Positions 1-8,151 of a stretch of DNA of 64,000 bases are shown in pieces. The position numbers and the translations under genes were made by a program. Below the pieces are notes generated by a model. That model ran no database searches, was not told the DNA's origin, and saw only the letters and a list, made by a program, of their open reading frames with translations. The stretch comes from a bacterium (GTDB taxonomy: Bacteria > Desulfobacterota > JAPLJL01). How positions within the stretch are numbered: position 1 is the first letter of the stretch; each line of letters opens with the position of its first letter. The stretch spans positions 1 through 64,000 of the forward strand of contig JAQTNV010000005.1 of assembly GCA_028713675.1 (NCBI GenBank), read 5' to 3'.

Positions 1-1080
1 CTGCTTAAAGCCCAGTTGGAGAATAACGCTTCCGACCTCCATCTTTCCGTGGGCATGCCCCCGGTTTTCCGGATCCACGGGGATCTCGTTCCTTTGAAAT
101 CCCGTGAACTTTCCGCCCAGGACGCAGAGGTTCTCCTGACCGAGATCCTCAACGACAAGCAGAAAGCCGACCTGAAGAAGGACTGGGAGATCGACCTGGC
201 CTACGAAATCGAGGGGGGGCGCTTCCGGGTGAATATCTTCACCGAGCGCAAGGGCCTGGGGGCGGCCTTCCGGACGATCCCGATCAAGATCGCCACCGTC
301 GAGGAACTCGGCCTACCGCAGGCCGTGAAGAGGTTTGCGGACCTGGCCAAGGGCCTGGTGCTCGTCACCGGAGCCACCGGAAGCGGCAAATCCACCACCC
401 TGGCCGCCCTGATCGACTACATCAACGTCAACCGCAACGAGCATATCATCACGGTCGAAGATCCGATCGAGTTCGTTCATGGCAATAAAAAGTCCCTGAT
501 CCACCAGCGCGAGGTCGGACAGCACACCCACAGTTTCGCCAACGCCCTGCGTTCCGCCCTCCGCGAGGACCCCGACATCATCTTGGTCGGCGAAATGCGC
601 GACCTGGAAACCATCGAGCTGGCCATCACCGCGGCGGAAACCGGCCACTTGGTTTTCGGCACCCTCCATACCAGCTCGGCCGCCCGGACCATTGACCGGA
701 TCATCAACGTTTTCCCCATGGGCCAGCAGGACCAGATCCGGATGATGCTCTCGGAATCCCTGAAGGGCGTGGTTTCCCAGAACCTCTGTCGACGGTGCGA
801 TGTCAAGGGCCGGGTGGCCGCGCTCGAAATCATGGTCGGCACGCACGCCCTGTCCAACCTGATCCGCGAAGGCAAGACTTACCAGATCCTCTCCGTAATC
901 CAGACCGGGAAAAAAGAGGGGATGCAGACCATGGACCAGGCCCTGATGGACCTCCTGATGAGCAAGAAGATCAGCCGCGACGAAGCCTTTTCTTACGCGG
1001 TGGAGAAGAAGAATTTCGAATCTTTGCCGGGTGCGCGGCCGGCCGGACCTCCTCCTCCGGGGGGACCGCCCCAGTCATGA
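1..1080 (+). CDS. Type IV pilus retraction ATPase PilT/PilU-like (5' partial)
   Basis: Cytoplasmic secretion-type ATPase that powers pilus retraction (twitching motility). The reading frame is open from base 1, so the true start lies just upstream. A TTG at 16 is in frame, but the preceding codons (LLKAQ) look like the normal PilT N-terminus, so probably only a few residues are missing. Counting from base 1, a Walker A motif GATGSGKST sits near residues 124-132, an Asp-box/Walker B region DPDIILVGEMRD near 190-201, and a His box HLVFGTLHTSS near 216-226. The early ASDLHL segment is also typical of PilT. The C-terminus ends in a Pro/Gly-rich tail (PPPPGG) absent from most family members. It could be PilU rather than PilT. 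Membership of the family is certain. The next gene codes for a cyclic-nucleotide-binding protein. Confidence 0.93.
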   Translation: MLKAQLENNASDLHLSVGMPPVFRIHGDLVPLKSRELSAQDAEVLLTEILNDKQKADLKKDWEIDLAYEIEGGRFRVNIFTERKGLGAAFRTIPIKIATVEELGLPQAVKRFADLAKGLVLVTGATGSGKSTTLAALIDYINVNRNEHIITVEDPIEFVHGNKKSLIHQREVGQHTHSFANALRSALREDPDIILVGEMRDLETIELAITAAETGHLVFGTLHTSSAARTIDRIINVFPMGQQDQIRMMLSESLKGVVSQNLCRRCDVKGRVAALEIMVGTHALSNLIREGKTYQILSVIQTGKKEGMQTMDQALMDLLMSKKISRDEAFSYAVEKKNFESLPGARPAGPPPPGGPPQS

Positions 1081-1114
1081 CGGGAAGAATACGAATAATT
1101 CATTTTTTCATATT

Positions 1115-1182
1115 CGTCATTCCTGTGGAAGCAGGAATCCAGATTTATAAATAATTAGATTCCGCATCAAGCGCGGAATGAC
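1115..1182. repeat. Intergenic palindromic repeat, family R1
   Basis: Two facing hairpin units, CGTCATTCC...GGAATCCAG followed by GATTCCGCATCAAGCGCGGAATGAC. The same pair recurs at 4212-4273 and 4898-4964, and a single unit at 1682-1709. It lies between the pilT-like gene and the next gene. It looks like a dispersed REP-like element rather than a gene-specific regulator. Confidence 0.8.
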
Positions 1183-1200
1183 AGAATCGAGGAGTAAATC

Positions 1201-1647
1201 ATGTCTTTCATCGACCTTCTGAAAAAAAGCCCGCTCTTTCAAAGCCTGAACGTGAAGGAAACCAATCTCCTGGGTTCCATCTGCAAGACGGAGAAATATC
1301 CGGCCGGCACGACCATCATCGAAGAAAATACCAACGGCCGGGCCCTCTTCATCATTAAAAACGGTGAGGTCAAAGTTTCCAAGATCGACGAGAGCGGCAA
1401 GGAAAGATCCATCGGGATGCTCTCCCCCGGCGAGCATTTCGGGGAAATGGCCCTGATCGAGGACCAGCATACCTCGGCCCGGATCGTGGCCGACAGCGAC
1501 GTGGAACTCCTGACAATTTCCCGGGCCGACCTGGTCAAGCTCCTGGAAAACACTCCCGAGCTGGCCGCCAAGATCTATTACTCCATCTGCAAGACTCTCT
1601 CCGAGCGCCTCCGCCGCGCCGACACCTATATCCTCCTGCTTCAGTAG
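1201..1647 (+). CDS. Cyclic nucleotide-binding domain protein
   Basis: Stand-alone cNMP-binding (CRP/PKA regulatory-type) domain of 148 residues. The beta-roll spans about residues 15-125, and the phosphate-binding-cassette-like segment GEMALIEDQHTSARI lies near residues 80-95. There is no helix-turn-helix after the domain, so it is not a CRP-type transcription factor; it more probably binds a ligand and acts on a protein partner. It follows the PilT-like gene by 120 bases, with an R1 repeat between, so co-transcription is possible. An intrinsic terminator lies about 60 bases after the stop. The start is preceded by GAGGAG (cgaggagtaaatc ATG). Confidence 0.87.
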   Translation: MSFIDLLKKSPLFQSLNVKETNLLGSICKTEKYPAGTTIIEENTNGRALFIIKNGEVKVSKIDESGKERSIGMLSPGEHFGEMALIEDQHTSARIVADSDVELLTISRADLVKLLENTPELAAKIYYSICKTLSERLRRADTYILLLQ

Positions 1648-1681
1648 TAATCTTTTCGCCCGTCATTCCCACTTCTTTTTT

Positions 1682-1709
1682 CGTCATTCCGGCGAAAGCC
1701 GGAATCCAG
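1682..1709. repeat. Single R1 palindromic unit
   Basis: CGTCATTCCGGCGAAAGCCGGAATCCAG-type hairpin, one unit of the R1 family, directly before the terminator. A truncated CGTCATTCCCAC copy precedes it at about 1661. Confidence 0.75.
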
Positions 1710-1710
1710 A

Positions 1711-1734
1711 AGAGCCCCTTCGGGGCTCTTTTTA
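1711..1734 (+). terminator. Rho-independent terminator
   Basis: Perfect 8-bp stem AGAGCCCC / GGGGCTCT with a TTC loop, followed by TTTTAATTT. It lies 63 bases after the stop of the cyclic-nucleotide-binding protein and should end that transcription unit. Confidence 0.88.
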
Positions 1735-1746
1735 ATTTGTTGATAT

Positions 1747-1768
1747 CCCCTCTTTATTGGAAGAGGGG
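1747..1768. repeat. Hairpin in intergenic repeat
   Basis: CCCCTCTT / AAGAGGGG stem with a 6-base loop, inside a purine/pyrimidine-rich stretch of the type seen between genes elsewhere in this window (compare 14255-14275). No T-run follows it. Confidence 0.55.
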
Positions 1769-1855
1769 CCAGGGGAGATTTTCATTTAATCCCCTCTCCT
1801 ATCTTTTTATATGAATGTTTTCAAATAATTTTCTTAGGTGGTAGGCTTATAAGGG

Positions 1856-3133
1856 ATGAAATTCATTGCCAAAATTATTTTCGTAGGCATTTTCTTATTG
1901 CCCGCCATAAGCTTAGCGGAAAGCGCCAACCCACCCACTTTCCCCCCGAGCCCGACCCCAACCCTGAACCTGCAAAATCAGACTAACCCGGGAAACCTTC
2001 CAGATGCTTATGCCTTTTTCACCCCGGAACAGGTCATCCGGGCGAAGTCCTACCAGCGAGCCCGGCTCTTCCTTGGGTTGAACCGGATCTTTCTGGAGAT
2101 CGCGTTCCTGTTGTTCCTGGTGTTATCCGGGGTTTCACTTTTCTTTGAGTCAATATTTCACCGGCTGGCCGGGGGAAGATATTTCCTGAAGTTAATTTTC
2201 TTTGCCGCCGCGGCTATCCTGGTTTATTTCATAATCTCCTTTCCCCTGGATTGGCAAAGCTTCCGGGTGGAACAGGCTTTTCAACTTTCCCACCAGAACG
2301 TTTCCGCCTGGATAACTGACCTCTTAAAATCCAAATTGATCTTTCTGGTCTTTTTTCTGATTACCATCGTCATTCTTTACCGTTTCATCATCTGGGACCA
2401 GGACAAATGGTGGATCCCGGCCGGGATCGTGGTCTCGGCCCTGATCCTTTTCCTGATCTTCCTGGCCCCGGTAATCCTCGATCCCCTTTTCGGAAATTTC
2501 GATCCCCTGCCCTCCGGGTCTTTGAAAACCCGGATTGAACTTCTGACCCATAAGGCAGGGATCGATAATCCCCTGATTCTGGTCGAGGATTCCCACCGCC
2601 GCACCGCCAAAGCCAACGCCTATTTCACCGGGCTCGGGAAAACTCAAAGAGTGGTTTTATACGACAATCTGATTGAGCAATTCTTTCCGGAAGAGGTTGA
2701 ATCCGTCCTGGCCCATGAACTGGGGCATTATAAAAAACACCACACCTGGAAGGGGGGAATACTCGCCGCTCTCCTGACGTTTCCTCTTTTTTACTTTTTA
2801 TCCCTGGTCTTAAAATTTGCCCGTCGGATCCCGCGGTTGGGAATCCACAACAGCTGGGAAGTCTCCGGGCTTCCCCTGATGCTCCTGGCCCTGGTCCTGG
2901 TCACCCTACTCTCGCTCCCCGCCCAGAACTGGGTTTCGCGGACCTGGGAGCGCGAAGCGGACTGTTACGCCCTGGAATTGACCCGGGATGCGGACTCGTT
3001 CATCTCCTCCGAGAGACGCCTGGCCCTGAAAAATCTTTCAGATCCCGCACCTTCGCCCCTGATCGTGAATATTTTTTACACCCATCCCCCGGTGATGGAA
3101 AGGATTAGGATGGCAGCAGAATGGGGAAAATAA
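1856..3133 (+). CDS. M48 family metallopeptidase (Ste24/CAAX-protease-like)
   Basis: Integral-membrane zinc endopeptidase of the Ste24p/HtpX superfamily, 425 residues. It has an N-terminal signal/TM segment (residues 3-20), several hydrophobic helices (about 70-95, 110-130, 155-175, 185-210) and the zinc motif HELGH near residue 284 (VLAHELGHYKKHH). Two further TM helices follow. The third zinc ligand is probably the Glu of WEREADCYALEL near residue 366. N-terminal TM domain plus protease domain match the length of bacterial CAAX-type proteases. Bacterial members are thought to act in membrane-protein quality control; the substrate here is unknown. It stands alone after the terminator at 1711-1734. 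Confidence 0.9.
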   Translation: MKFIAKIIFVGIFLLPAISLAESANPPTFPPSPTPTLNLQNQTNPGNLPDAYAFFTPEQVIRAKSYQRARLFLGLNRIFLEIAFLLFLVLSGVSLFFESIFHRLAGGRYFLKLIFFAAAAILVYFIISFPLDWQSFRVEQAFQLSHQNVSAWITDLLKSKLIFLVFFLITIVILYRFIIWDQDKWWIPAGIVVSALILFLIFLAPVILDPLFGNFDPLPSGSLKTRIELLTHKAGIDNPLILVEDSHRRTAKANAYFTGLGKTQRVVLYDNLIEQFFPEEVESVLAHELGHYKKHHTWKGGILAALLTFPLFYFLSLVLKFARRIPRLGIHNSWEVSGLPLMLLALVLVTLLSLPAQNWVSRTWEREADCYALELTRDADSFISSERRLALKNLSDPAPSPLIVNIFYTHPPVMERIRMAAEWGK

Positions 3134-3159
3134 TGCGGAAACAAATTGACGATTGACGA

Positions 3160-4194
3160 ATGGAAACCAAAGAAAACAGATTAACATGCTTTTACTTATG
3201 CTCTAACAAACTGCCGGCATTGAACAAAACAAATAAAATCTTCAATACTTTTTTACTGATTGCCTTTATTGTCACGAGTTGCGGAAACGATTCAGGATTG
3301 CCGGCGCAGAAGACCCGGGCTGAAGCGATTCCTGTCAACGCCGTGAAGCAAACCCCGGCGGATGACCTCTTCCCCCCGCATCTCCAGTCCGGCGAATGGG
3401 AAGATCCCATTCCCCTGCCCGGGCCGTTCAACACCGCCGGCGCTGAGGATTCACCTTTTATCACCCCCGACGGGAACCGCTTTTTCTTCTTTTTTACTCC
3501 TGACCTGAATATTCCCGCCAATGAACAGCTTTCCGACGGGGTCACCGGCATCTGGTGGTCGCGGAAAGTGGCCGGGCAATGGACCGAGCCGGAGCGGATC
3601 ATTTTAAACGATGATGTTTCCCTGGATGGCTGTGAATTTGTCCAGGATAATGTCATGTGGTTCTGCTCCGCCCGGGCCGGCAATTACCGGGAAATAGATT
3701 ATTACCGGGCCGTCTATAAAAACGATAAATGGACTGACTGGGAAAACGCGGGCCCCCGATTGAATTCTGAGGAATTCGGCATCGGGGAAATTCATATCAG
3801 CACGGATGGAAACACCATGTATTTCGGCTCCAGCCGGCCGGGCGGCCGGGGGGGAATGGACCTCTGGAAATCGGTGAAAGCCAACGGGGAATGGGGAGAC
3901 CCGATTAATCTCGGGTCCCCGGTCAACAGCGTCGCGGATGAGTACATGCCGTTTTTGTCGTCGGATGGCAACGAACTCTGGTTCAACCGCCCAAGCGTGA
4001 GTTATTCGGGACCGGCGATCCTGCGGAGCAAAATATTAAATAACGGTGAATGGGGGAATCCCGAGGAGATTATTTCAGAATTCGCCGGCGAGCCGACTCT
4101 GGATGACCAGGGAAACATATATTTGGTCCATCATTTTTATGATTCCAATGGGAAAATGATCGAGGCGGACATATACATGGCTCGCCGGAAATAA
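3160..4194 (+). CDS. PD40/WD40-like beta-propeller lipoprotein
   Basis: Predicted exported lipoprotein with a run of PD40-type repeats: DSPFITPDGNRFFFF, GEIHISTDGNTMYFGS and EYMPFLSSDGNELWF have the typical P/S-x-DG-x-x-hydrophobic pattern seen in TolB-like propellers and OmpA-associated PD40 proteins. A hydrophobic stretch FNTFLLIAFIVTSCGND carries a plausible lipobox Cys near residue 41. The ATG at 3160 lies in a dispersed repeat (attgacgattgacgaATGG, compare 5839 and 7080), so the true start may be the in-frame TTG at 3220, which gives a normal-length signal peptide. The function of the propeller is unknown. It follows the metallopeptidase by 26 bases. Confidence 0.78.
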   Translation: METKENRLTCFYLCSNKLPALNKTNKIFNTFLLIAFIVTSCGNDSGLPAQKTRAEAIPVNAVKQTPADDLFPPHLQSGEWEDPIPLPGPFNTAGAEDSPFITPDGNRFFFFFTPDLNIPANEQLSDGVTGIWWSRKVAGQWTEPERIILNDDVSLDGCEFVQDNVMWFCSARAGNYREIDYYRAVYKNDKWTDWENAGPRLNSEEFGIGEIHISTDGNTMYFGSSRPGGRGGMDLWKSVKANGEWGDPINLGSPVNSVADEYMPFLSSDGNELWFNRPSVSYSGPAILRSKILNNGEWGNPEEIISEFAGEPTLDDQGNIYLVHHFYDSNGKMIEADIYMARRK

Positions 4195-4211
4195 CAATTT
4201 CACAATCATAT

Positions 4212-4273
4212 CGTCATTCCCGCGAAAGCGGGAATCCAGGAAAGACTGGATTCCGGGTCAAGCCCGGAATGAC
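4212..4273. repeat. Intergenic palindromic repeat, family R1 (double unit)
   Basis: CGTCATTCCCGCGAAAGCGGGAATCCAG followed by a second hairpin ending in CCCGGAATGAC. Same arrangement as at 1115-1182 and 4898-4964. Confidence 0.85.
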
Positions 4274-4311
4274 AAGATTAATTTACCGGCGCAAATAGTT
4301 TTTCCATTGTT

Positions 4312-4333
4312 TATAATAAAGCAAATAAGGAGG
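4312..4333 (+). promoter_or_regulatory. -10 element and strong ribosome-binding site of the adenosine-specific kinase gene
   Basis: TATAAT at 4312-4317 is a perfect -10 hexamer, and AAGGAGG at 4327-4333 is a near-perfect Shine-Dalgarno 7 bases before the ATG at 4341. No convincing -35 was found at 16-18 bases spacing, so the promoter call is weaker than the RBS. Confidence 0.5.
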
Positions 4334-4340
4334 TTATTTT

Positions 4341-4823
4341 ATGGAACTAAAAACCGTCAAGGTGGACAAGCCGGCCGAATTGAACGTCATTGTCGGCCAG
4401 TCCCACTTCATCAAAACCGTCGAGGACCTTTACGAGGCCCTGGTCAGCGCGATGCCGGAAATAAAGTTCGGGATCGCCTTCTGCGAGTCTTCCGGCAAAT
4501 GCCTGGTTCGCGCCGACGGCAATGACGAAGGCCTGAAAAAGCTCGCCGCGGACAATGCCCTGAAAATCGGGGCCGGCCACAGCTTTATTATCATTCTTAA
4601 GGACGCCTTCCCCATCAATGTCCTCAAGGCGGTCCAGCAGGTCCCGGAAATCTGCTCCATTTTCTGCGCCACCGCCAACCCGGTTGAGCTCATAATCGCT
4701 GAAACCGAACAAGGCCGGGGCATCCTGGGCGTAATTGACGGGGAAAAACCGAGAGGGATCGAGGGACCGGAAGAAATCTCCTGGCGGAAGGATTTTCTCA
4801 GGAAGATAGGATATAAGCGTTAA
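4341..4823 (+). CDS. Adenosine-specific kinase family protein
   Basis: 160-residue protein matching the small archaeal/bacterial adenosine-specific kinase family (PF04008, formerly DUF355) over its full length. Recognisable segments are the N-terminal VIVGQSHFIKTVEDLYEAL, the middle KFGIAFCESSGKCL with GNDEGLKKLA, and the C-terminal CATANPVELIIAETEQGRGI followed by GVIDGE. The family assignment rests on structural and nucleotide-binding work with archaeal members; the physiological role in bacteria is poorly defined. It is monocistronic, flanked by R1 repeats on both sides, with a strong RBS. Confidence 0.88.
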   Translation: MELKTVKVDKPAELNVIVGQSHFIKTVEDLYEALVSAMPEIKFGIAFCESSGKCLVRADGNDEGLKKLAADNALKIGAGHSFIIILKDAFPINVLKAVQQVPEICSIFCATANPVELIIAETEQGRGILGVIDGEKPRGIEGPEEISWRKDFLRKIGYKR

Positions 4824-4897
4824 AAGTAATGAGTTAACAGTTTGGAGTTAGTAGCGAATTTAATGGGTTTAATACTTCTTTATATTGTTATTGAATC

Positions 4898-4964
4898 CGT
4901 CATTCCCGCGAAAGCGGGAATCTAGGAGAATAAAAACTGGATTCCGCATCAAGTGCGGAATGAC
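4898..4964. repeat. Intergenic palindromic repeat, family R1 (double unit)
   Basis: CGTCATTCCCGCGAAAGCGGGAAT hairpin followed by GATTCCGCATCAAGTGCGGAATGAC. Third double copy of the family in the first 5 kb. Confidence 0.85.
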
Positions 4965-5011
4965 AGAAATAAGGTAACCCCATGGCCAGAACAAGGGGAA
5001 TTACAAGTTAA

Positions 5012-5776
5012 ATGGATTGGATTAAATTTCTCGGCACTGCCGGAGCCCGCTTCGTCGTTTCCAAGCAGCTCCGCTCCTCCGGAGGCATCTGGATGTCCCT
5101 GGCCGGCCAGCAGATCCTGATCGACCCCGGCCCGGGGACCCTGGTTCACTGCCTGAAAAGCCGTCCCAAACTTGACCCCGGAAAACTCGACGCCATTATC
5201 CTGACCCACAAGCATCTCGATCATACCGGGGACATAAACGTGATGATCGAAGCGATGACCGAGGGCCGGCTCCGGAAACGGGGCGTGATTTTCGCCACCG
5301 CCGACGCTTTCGAAAAAGACCCGGTCATCTTCAGCTACCTGAAAGACTACCCGGAAAAAATCGAGATCCTGAAAGAAAAAGAGGAATACCGCCTGGGCGA
5401 CCTGACCATTAAAACCCCGGTCAAGCATATCCACCACGGAGTGGAATGCTACGGTTTGAACCTTGAAGGCGGAAAGAAAAGCGTCTCCTTAATCGCCGAC
5501 ACCCGCTATTTCGAGGGAATCGAAAGCTTCTATCCGGGAGAAATCCTGATCCTTTACGTGGTTCTCCTCCAATCTTTCCCCGACCGGGTGATCGACCATT
5601 TGAATCTCGGCGACGTGGAAACTATCGTCCGGGCCAACCGGCCCGGGCTTACCCTCCTGACCCATTTCGGCATGACCATGTTAAGGTCGAAGCCCTGGAA
5701 ACTGGCCGAAGGACTCAGTAAAAAACATAAGTTGAAAGTTCAGGCGGCGCGGGACGGGATGAGTGTTGAACTGTAA
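5012..5776 (+). CDS. MBL-fold metallo-hydrolase
   Basis: 254-residue metallo-beta-lactamase-fold hydrolase. The metal-binding motif reads THKHLDHTGD near residues 66-75 (HxHxDH form). Further candidate ligands are the Asp of SLIADTRYF near residue 165 and the His of LLTHFGMTM near residue 216. The N-terminal GTAGARF and the SGGIWMSL/DPGPGTL strand pattern resemble RNase Z/phosphodiesterase-like MBL proteins acting on small esters or nucleotides. The substrate cannot be read from the sequence. It has a weak RBS and no operon partner, and converges on the membrane-protein operon across a GC-rich hairpin. Confidence 0.83.
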   Translation: MDWIKFLGTAGARFVVSKQLRSSGGIWMSLAGQQILIDPGPGTLVHCLKSRPKLDPGKLDAIILTHKHLDHTGDINVMIEAMTEGRLRKRGVIFATADAFEKDPVIFSYLKDYPEKIEILKEKEEYRLGDLTIKTPVKHIHHGVECYGLNLEGGKKSVSLIADTRYFEGIESFYPGEILILYVVLLQSFPDRVIDHLNLGDVETIVRANRPGLTLLTHFGMTMLRSKPWKLAEGLSKKHKLKVQAARDGMSVEL

Positions 5777-5806
5777 AGTCAGATCAAATCAAATTGATGA
5801 TTGTAG

Positions 5807-5838
5807 CCTCCGGCCCTGTAGGGCCTACGGCCCGGAGG
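5807..5838. terminator. GC-rich hairpin between convergent genes (possible bidirectional terminator)
   Basis: CCTCCGG...CCGGAGG inverted repeat with a nested GGCC palindrome, placed between the 3' ends of two convergent genes. There is no T-run, so it may be only a dispersed repeat; the adjoining attgacgattggcgaatg also occurs near 3140. Confidence 0.4.
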
Positions 5839-5950
5839 GATTGACGATTGGCGAATGAAAACCCTAAAAATCCAAGCAGCAGATCAGAACTTAAACTCCT
5901 GAATTCCTTTTTTTGAAAACCTATCACCCATCACCTAACACCCTGCGCAA

Positions 5951-6793
5951 TTAAAGTCTTGAGGCAAAAAACTTTACCCAGGCCAGGACGATGATCGGGC
6001 CCATGGTGAAGGCGCCGATGAAAATCGGCAGCGTGATCCCGAGGGCAAGCAAGGTCCCGGCCACGGCGAAAAACCAGAGGGTATAGAAGCTGACCAGGAA
6101 AAGCGAGAGATTTTCGATCGGTTGTTTATAGCGGGCCTTGCGGGCGAAGACGGCCCGGTAGGTAAAGCTGATCACGAACACCGCGCTGAACCATCCGAAA
6201 TAATTGCTCAGGGGCACGCCCCCGTGAAGGTCCTTGAAATACGCTCCTCCCTGGTGCCAGATCCACCACCGGAGATGGACCGCCATCGGGTCGGTCATGA
6301 GATCCCAGACCGTGGTGAAAAGCGCCGTGGCCGTGGCGGCCAGAAAGGCAACGATCACGCTTCCCAACGGTCCGAAATCATATCCCTTTTTATCCAACCC
6401 GGCGAGCCAATCCACCAGGACATGCGAGGGATAGATTATCCCCTCCCAGCAGACGATGATCAGGAAAGGCACGCCGTAAGCCATCGGCCCGAGAGCATTG
6501 GTGTAGTTATAGCTTCCGAACCAGAGGCCGTAATTCACGCCCAGCCATTCCGTCAGAAAGGAAATGACAAAGGAAAAGACCACGAAAATCAGGGTATGAA
6601 ACCATCCCTTGAGCAGGATGGAGTGGATGATCCCGAAAATCAGCAGGAAGATGATCCCCGCGGCCACCGTGGGAGTCCCGAAAACCGGGGTGGCGAAAAA
6701 AAGACCGTAGATAAACTGGATCGCGGAGAGAATCACCGCGAGGACTATTAATATGGTTATGCGCAGTCCCATAAAATCCGAAGCCCGGCTCAT
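5951..6793 (-). CDS. Carotenoid biosynthesis protein (CruF/PF04240-like)
   Basis: 280-residue polytopic membrane protein with about seven hydrophobic helices. The signature block FLTEWLGVNYGLWFGSYNY (about residues 79-97), the Asp-containing WDLMTDPMAV (163-172) and PLSNYFGWF (194-202) match the PF04240 family, which contains the C50 carotenoid hydratase CruF and uncharacterised homologues. It is the last gene of a five-gene operon and overlaps the preceding small gene by 4 bases. No phytoene synthase or lycopene cyclase is nearby, so a carotenoid substrate is not assured; an isoprenoid hydratase is the family-based inference. Two upstream genes appear to be divergent relatives. Confidence 0.8.
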   Translation of the reverse strand: MSRASDFMGLRITILIVLAVILSAIQFIYGLFFATPVFGTPTVAAGIIFLLIFGIIHSILLKGWFHTLIFVVFSFVISFLTEWLGVNYGLWFGSYNYTNALGPMAYGVPFLIIVCWEGIIYPSHVLVDWLAGLDKKGYDFGPLGSVIVAFLAATATALFTTVWDLMTDPMAVHLRWWIWHQGGAYFKDLHGGVPLSNYFGWFSAVFVISFTYRAVFARKARYKQPIENLSLFLVSFYTLWFFAVAGTLLALGITLPIFIGAFTMGPIIVLAWVKFFASRL

Positions 6794-7059
6794 TTGCCTC
6801 CTCCTTTGTTTTCCCCTTTATCCCCTGCTGGAGCGGAAAAAGACGGGGTATTTTCTTTGTTTGCTTTATTTACTTTTAATATTGCCCAGATCAGAAGCAC
6901 CCAGACCGGAATGGTAACCACAAAAATTATTAAATAATAGGGATTATGAAGCCGAATCGCCCCTCCCGGCAGACTGAGTAAAATGCCGAAAACCGTGAAC
7001 AGGGGCAGATAGTCCAGATATTTTTGCAGAAAAGCCCTCATTTTCATTCTCAAAGTCAT
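6790..7059 (-). CDS. Small two-helix membrane protein (copy B)
   Basis: 89 residues: a short amphipathic N-terminus with KYLDYLPLF, a first hydrophobic segment (about 17-32), a short loop with RLHNPYYL, a second strong TM segment (about 42-62) containing TIPVWVLLIWAILK, and a charged C-terminal tail. It is clearly paralogous to the 82-residue protein at 7903-8151 (shared LPL, LLS, G/AARRL or GAIRL, TxPVWxxLI, ALK). The start overlaps no upstream gene; its end overlaps the CruF-like gene by 4 bases, implying translational coupling. It has no known family. It may be a partner subunit of the CruF-like membrane enzymes. Confidence 0.72.
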   Translation of the reverse strand: MTLRMKMRAFLQKYLDYLPLFTVFGILLSLPGGAIRLHNPYYLIIFVVTIPVWVLLIWAILKVNKANKENTPSFSAPAGDKGENKGGGK

Positions 7060-7100
7060 ATTTTTTTATTCCGCAATCGGCAATCAACAATCGTCAATTG

Positions 7101-7919
7101 TTAGATTCCCCCAATGGTCAGATTTATTCCCCCCAGCAACGGATTTATTATAAAAATCCATGATAGGTATAACAAAGCAAAGAGAAAGATATCCAGGATG
7201 GGGATCAAGAGGAAAAATCTTAAGGTCGCCCGCCGATAACCGATTTCCTTGGCCCAGTCTCCGGTTTTCTCCCAGAGCAGGGCGAAAATGAAAATCAGGC
7301 CGAACCAGCCGAGAAAATTGGTCAGCGGAATTGAAAAAATCAAAAAGGTATTTTCCATCAGCCAGGTCCAGGAGTGGTTCAAGTGATGAGAGGCCAGGGG
7401 ATCCATGTAGAGGTCGATATTCATCGCCAGAAAAGCCCCGACAAAAGCGTTAAGCAGGCGCTTTTGGGGACCGAAAACCACCTCGCTGATGTAGACGCAT
7501 GAATAGGCGAAGACAAACCAGCCCACGCAGACCGAGACGGGAATTTCGAGGAACCAGAGGATTCCCATATTGGAAAAATAGTAGGTCGGGGGCGTCAACC
7601 CGAAACGCCCGGAAAGGATCCAGATGTTTTCCTGGATCCCGGTAATGAGAAAAGACCCGGAAAGGAAAAGCATAAGCTGCCAGAGCCCCCGCCTATGCAG
7701 GCAGTGATATCCGCAGAGAAATCCCAGGAAATAAGTCCCAGGTTCTTCCAAAGGGGGAAAAGGCCAGAGAAAACGGGGAAGATCGGTTTCCTGGGGCACC
7801 CGGAGAATTCCCGGGGCAATGTAATGGAGGTAAGTGTTGACTCCGATCGCAACCAGGAAAAACCCCAGAAGCCCCCAGAGCAGCCGCTTTTCAAACTGTG
7901 GGTCAGGTTCCTTTGTCAT
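7101..7919 (-). CDS. Polytopic membrane protein, divergent CruF/PF04240-like (copy B)
   Basis: 272-residue protein with about seven TM helices, strongly similar to the 275-residue protein at 8148-8975 (shared N-terminus QFEKRLLWGLLGFFLVAIGV). It aligns with the CruF-like protein at 5951-6793 in three places: an acidic-aromatic block ending GLTPPTYYFSN (about 107-117), DLYMDPLAS (169-177, matching DLMTDPMAV) and IPLTNFLGWF (197-206, matching PLSNYFGWF). It has an N-terminal extension of about 30-40 residues with its own TM helix. It overlaps copy A of the small gene by 17 bases. The activity is unknown; a membrane isoprenoid-modifying enzyme is inferred. Confidence 0.72.
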   Translation of the reverse strand: MTKEPDPQFEKRLLWGLLGFFLVAIGVNTYLHYIAPGILRVPQETDLPRFLWPFPPLEEPGTYFLGFLCGYHCLHRRGLWQLMLFLSGSFLITGIQENIWILSGRFGLTPPTYYFSNMGILWFLEIPVSVCVGWFVFAYSCVYISEVVFGPQKRLLNAFVGAFLAMNIDLYMDPLASHHLNHSWTWLMENTFLIFSIPLTNFLGWFGLIFIFALLWEKTGDWAKEIGYRRATLRFFLLIPILDIFLFALLYLSWIFIINPLLGGINLTIGGI

Positions 7920-8151
7920 ATGACGACGTGTTTAATTCCGGGTCCCCTTCCCCGCTGGTTTTCTTCATCCTTTTGATTTTCAGGGCCGCCATAATCAAAA
8001 AGATCCAGACCGGTAAGGTGACCAAGCCGAGGACAAAAAAATAGATGTGATCAAGCCGGCGCGCCGCGCCGATAAAACTTAATAAAAAGCCAAGAATGGG
8101 AATCAGGGGAAGATATTCGAGCCATTTCTCCAGACAGGTTTTGGATTTCAA
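7903..8151 (-). CDS. Small two-helix membrane protein (copy A)
   Basis: 82 residues with two hydrophobic segments (about 13-30 and 38-58) and a basic-to-acidic C-terminal tail. It is a paralogue of the 89-residue protein at 6790-7059. It overlaps the gene before it by 4 bases and the gene after it by 17 bases, so the three are almost certainly translated as one operon. The large-small pairing is repeated twice, which argues that the two products work together. Confidence 0.72.
   Translation of the reverse strand: MKSKTCLEKWLEYLPLIPILGFLLSFIGAARRLDHIYFFVLGLVTLPVWIFLIMAALKIKRMKKTSGEGDPELNTSSYDKGT

Noticed and set aside
1115-4964. R1 palindromes considered as a CRISPR array
   Set aside because: The units are kilobases apart, are hairpins in double units with no regularly sized spacers, and no cas genes are present.
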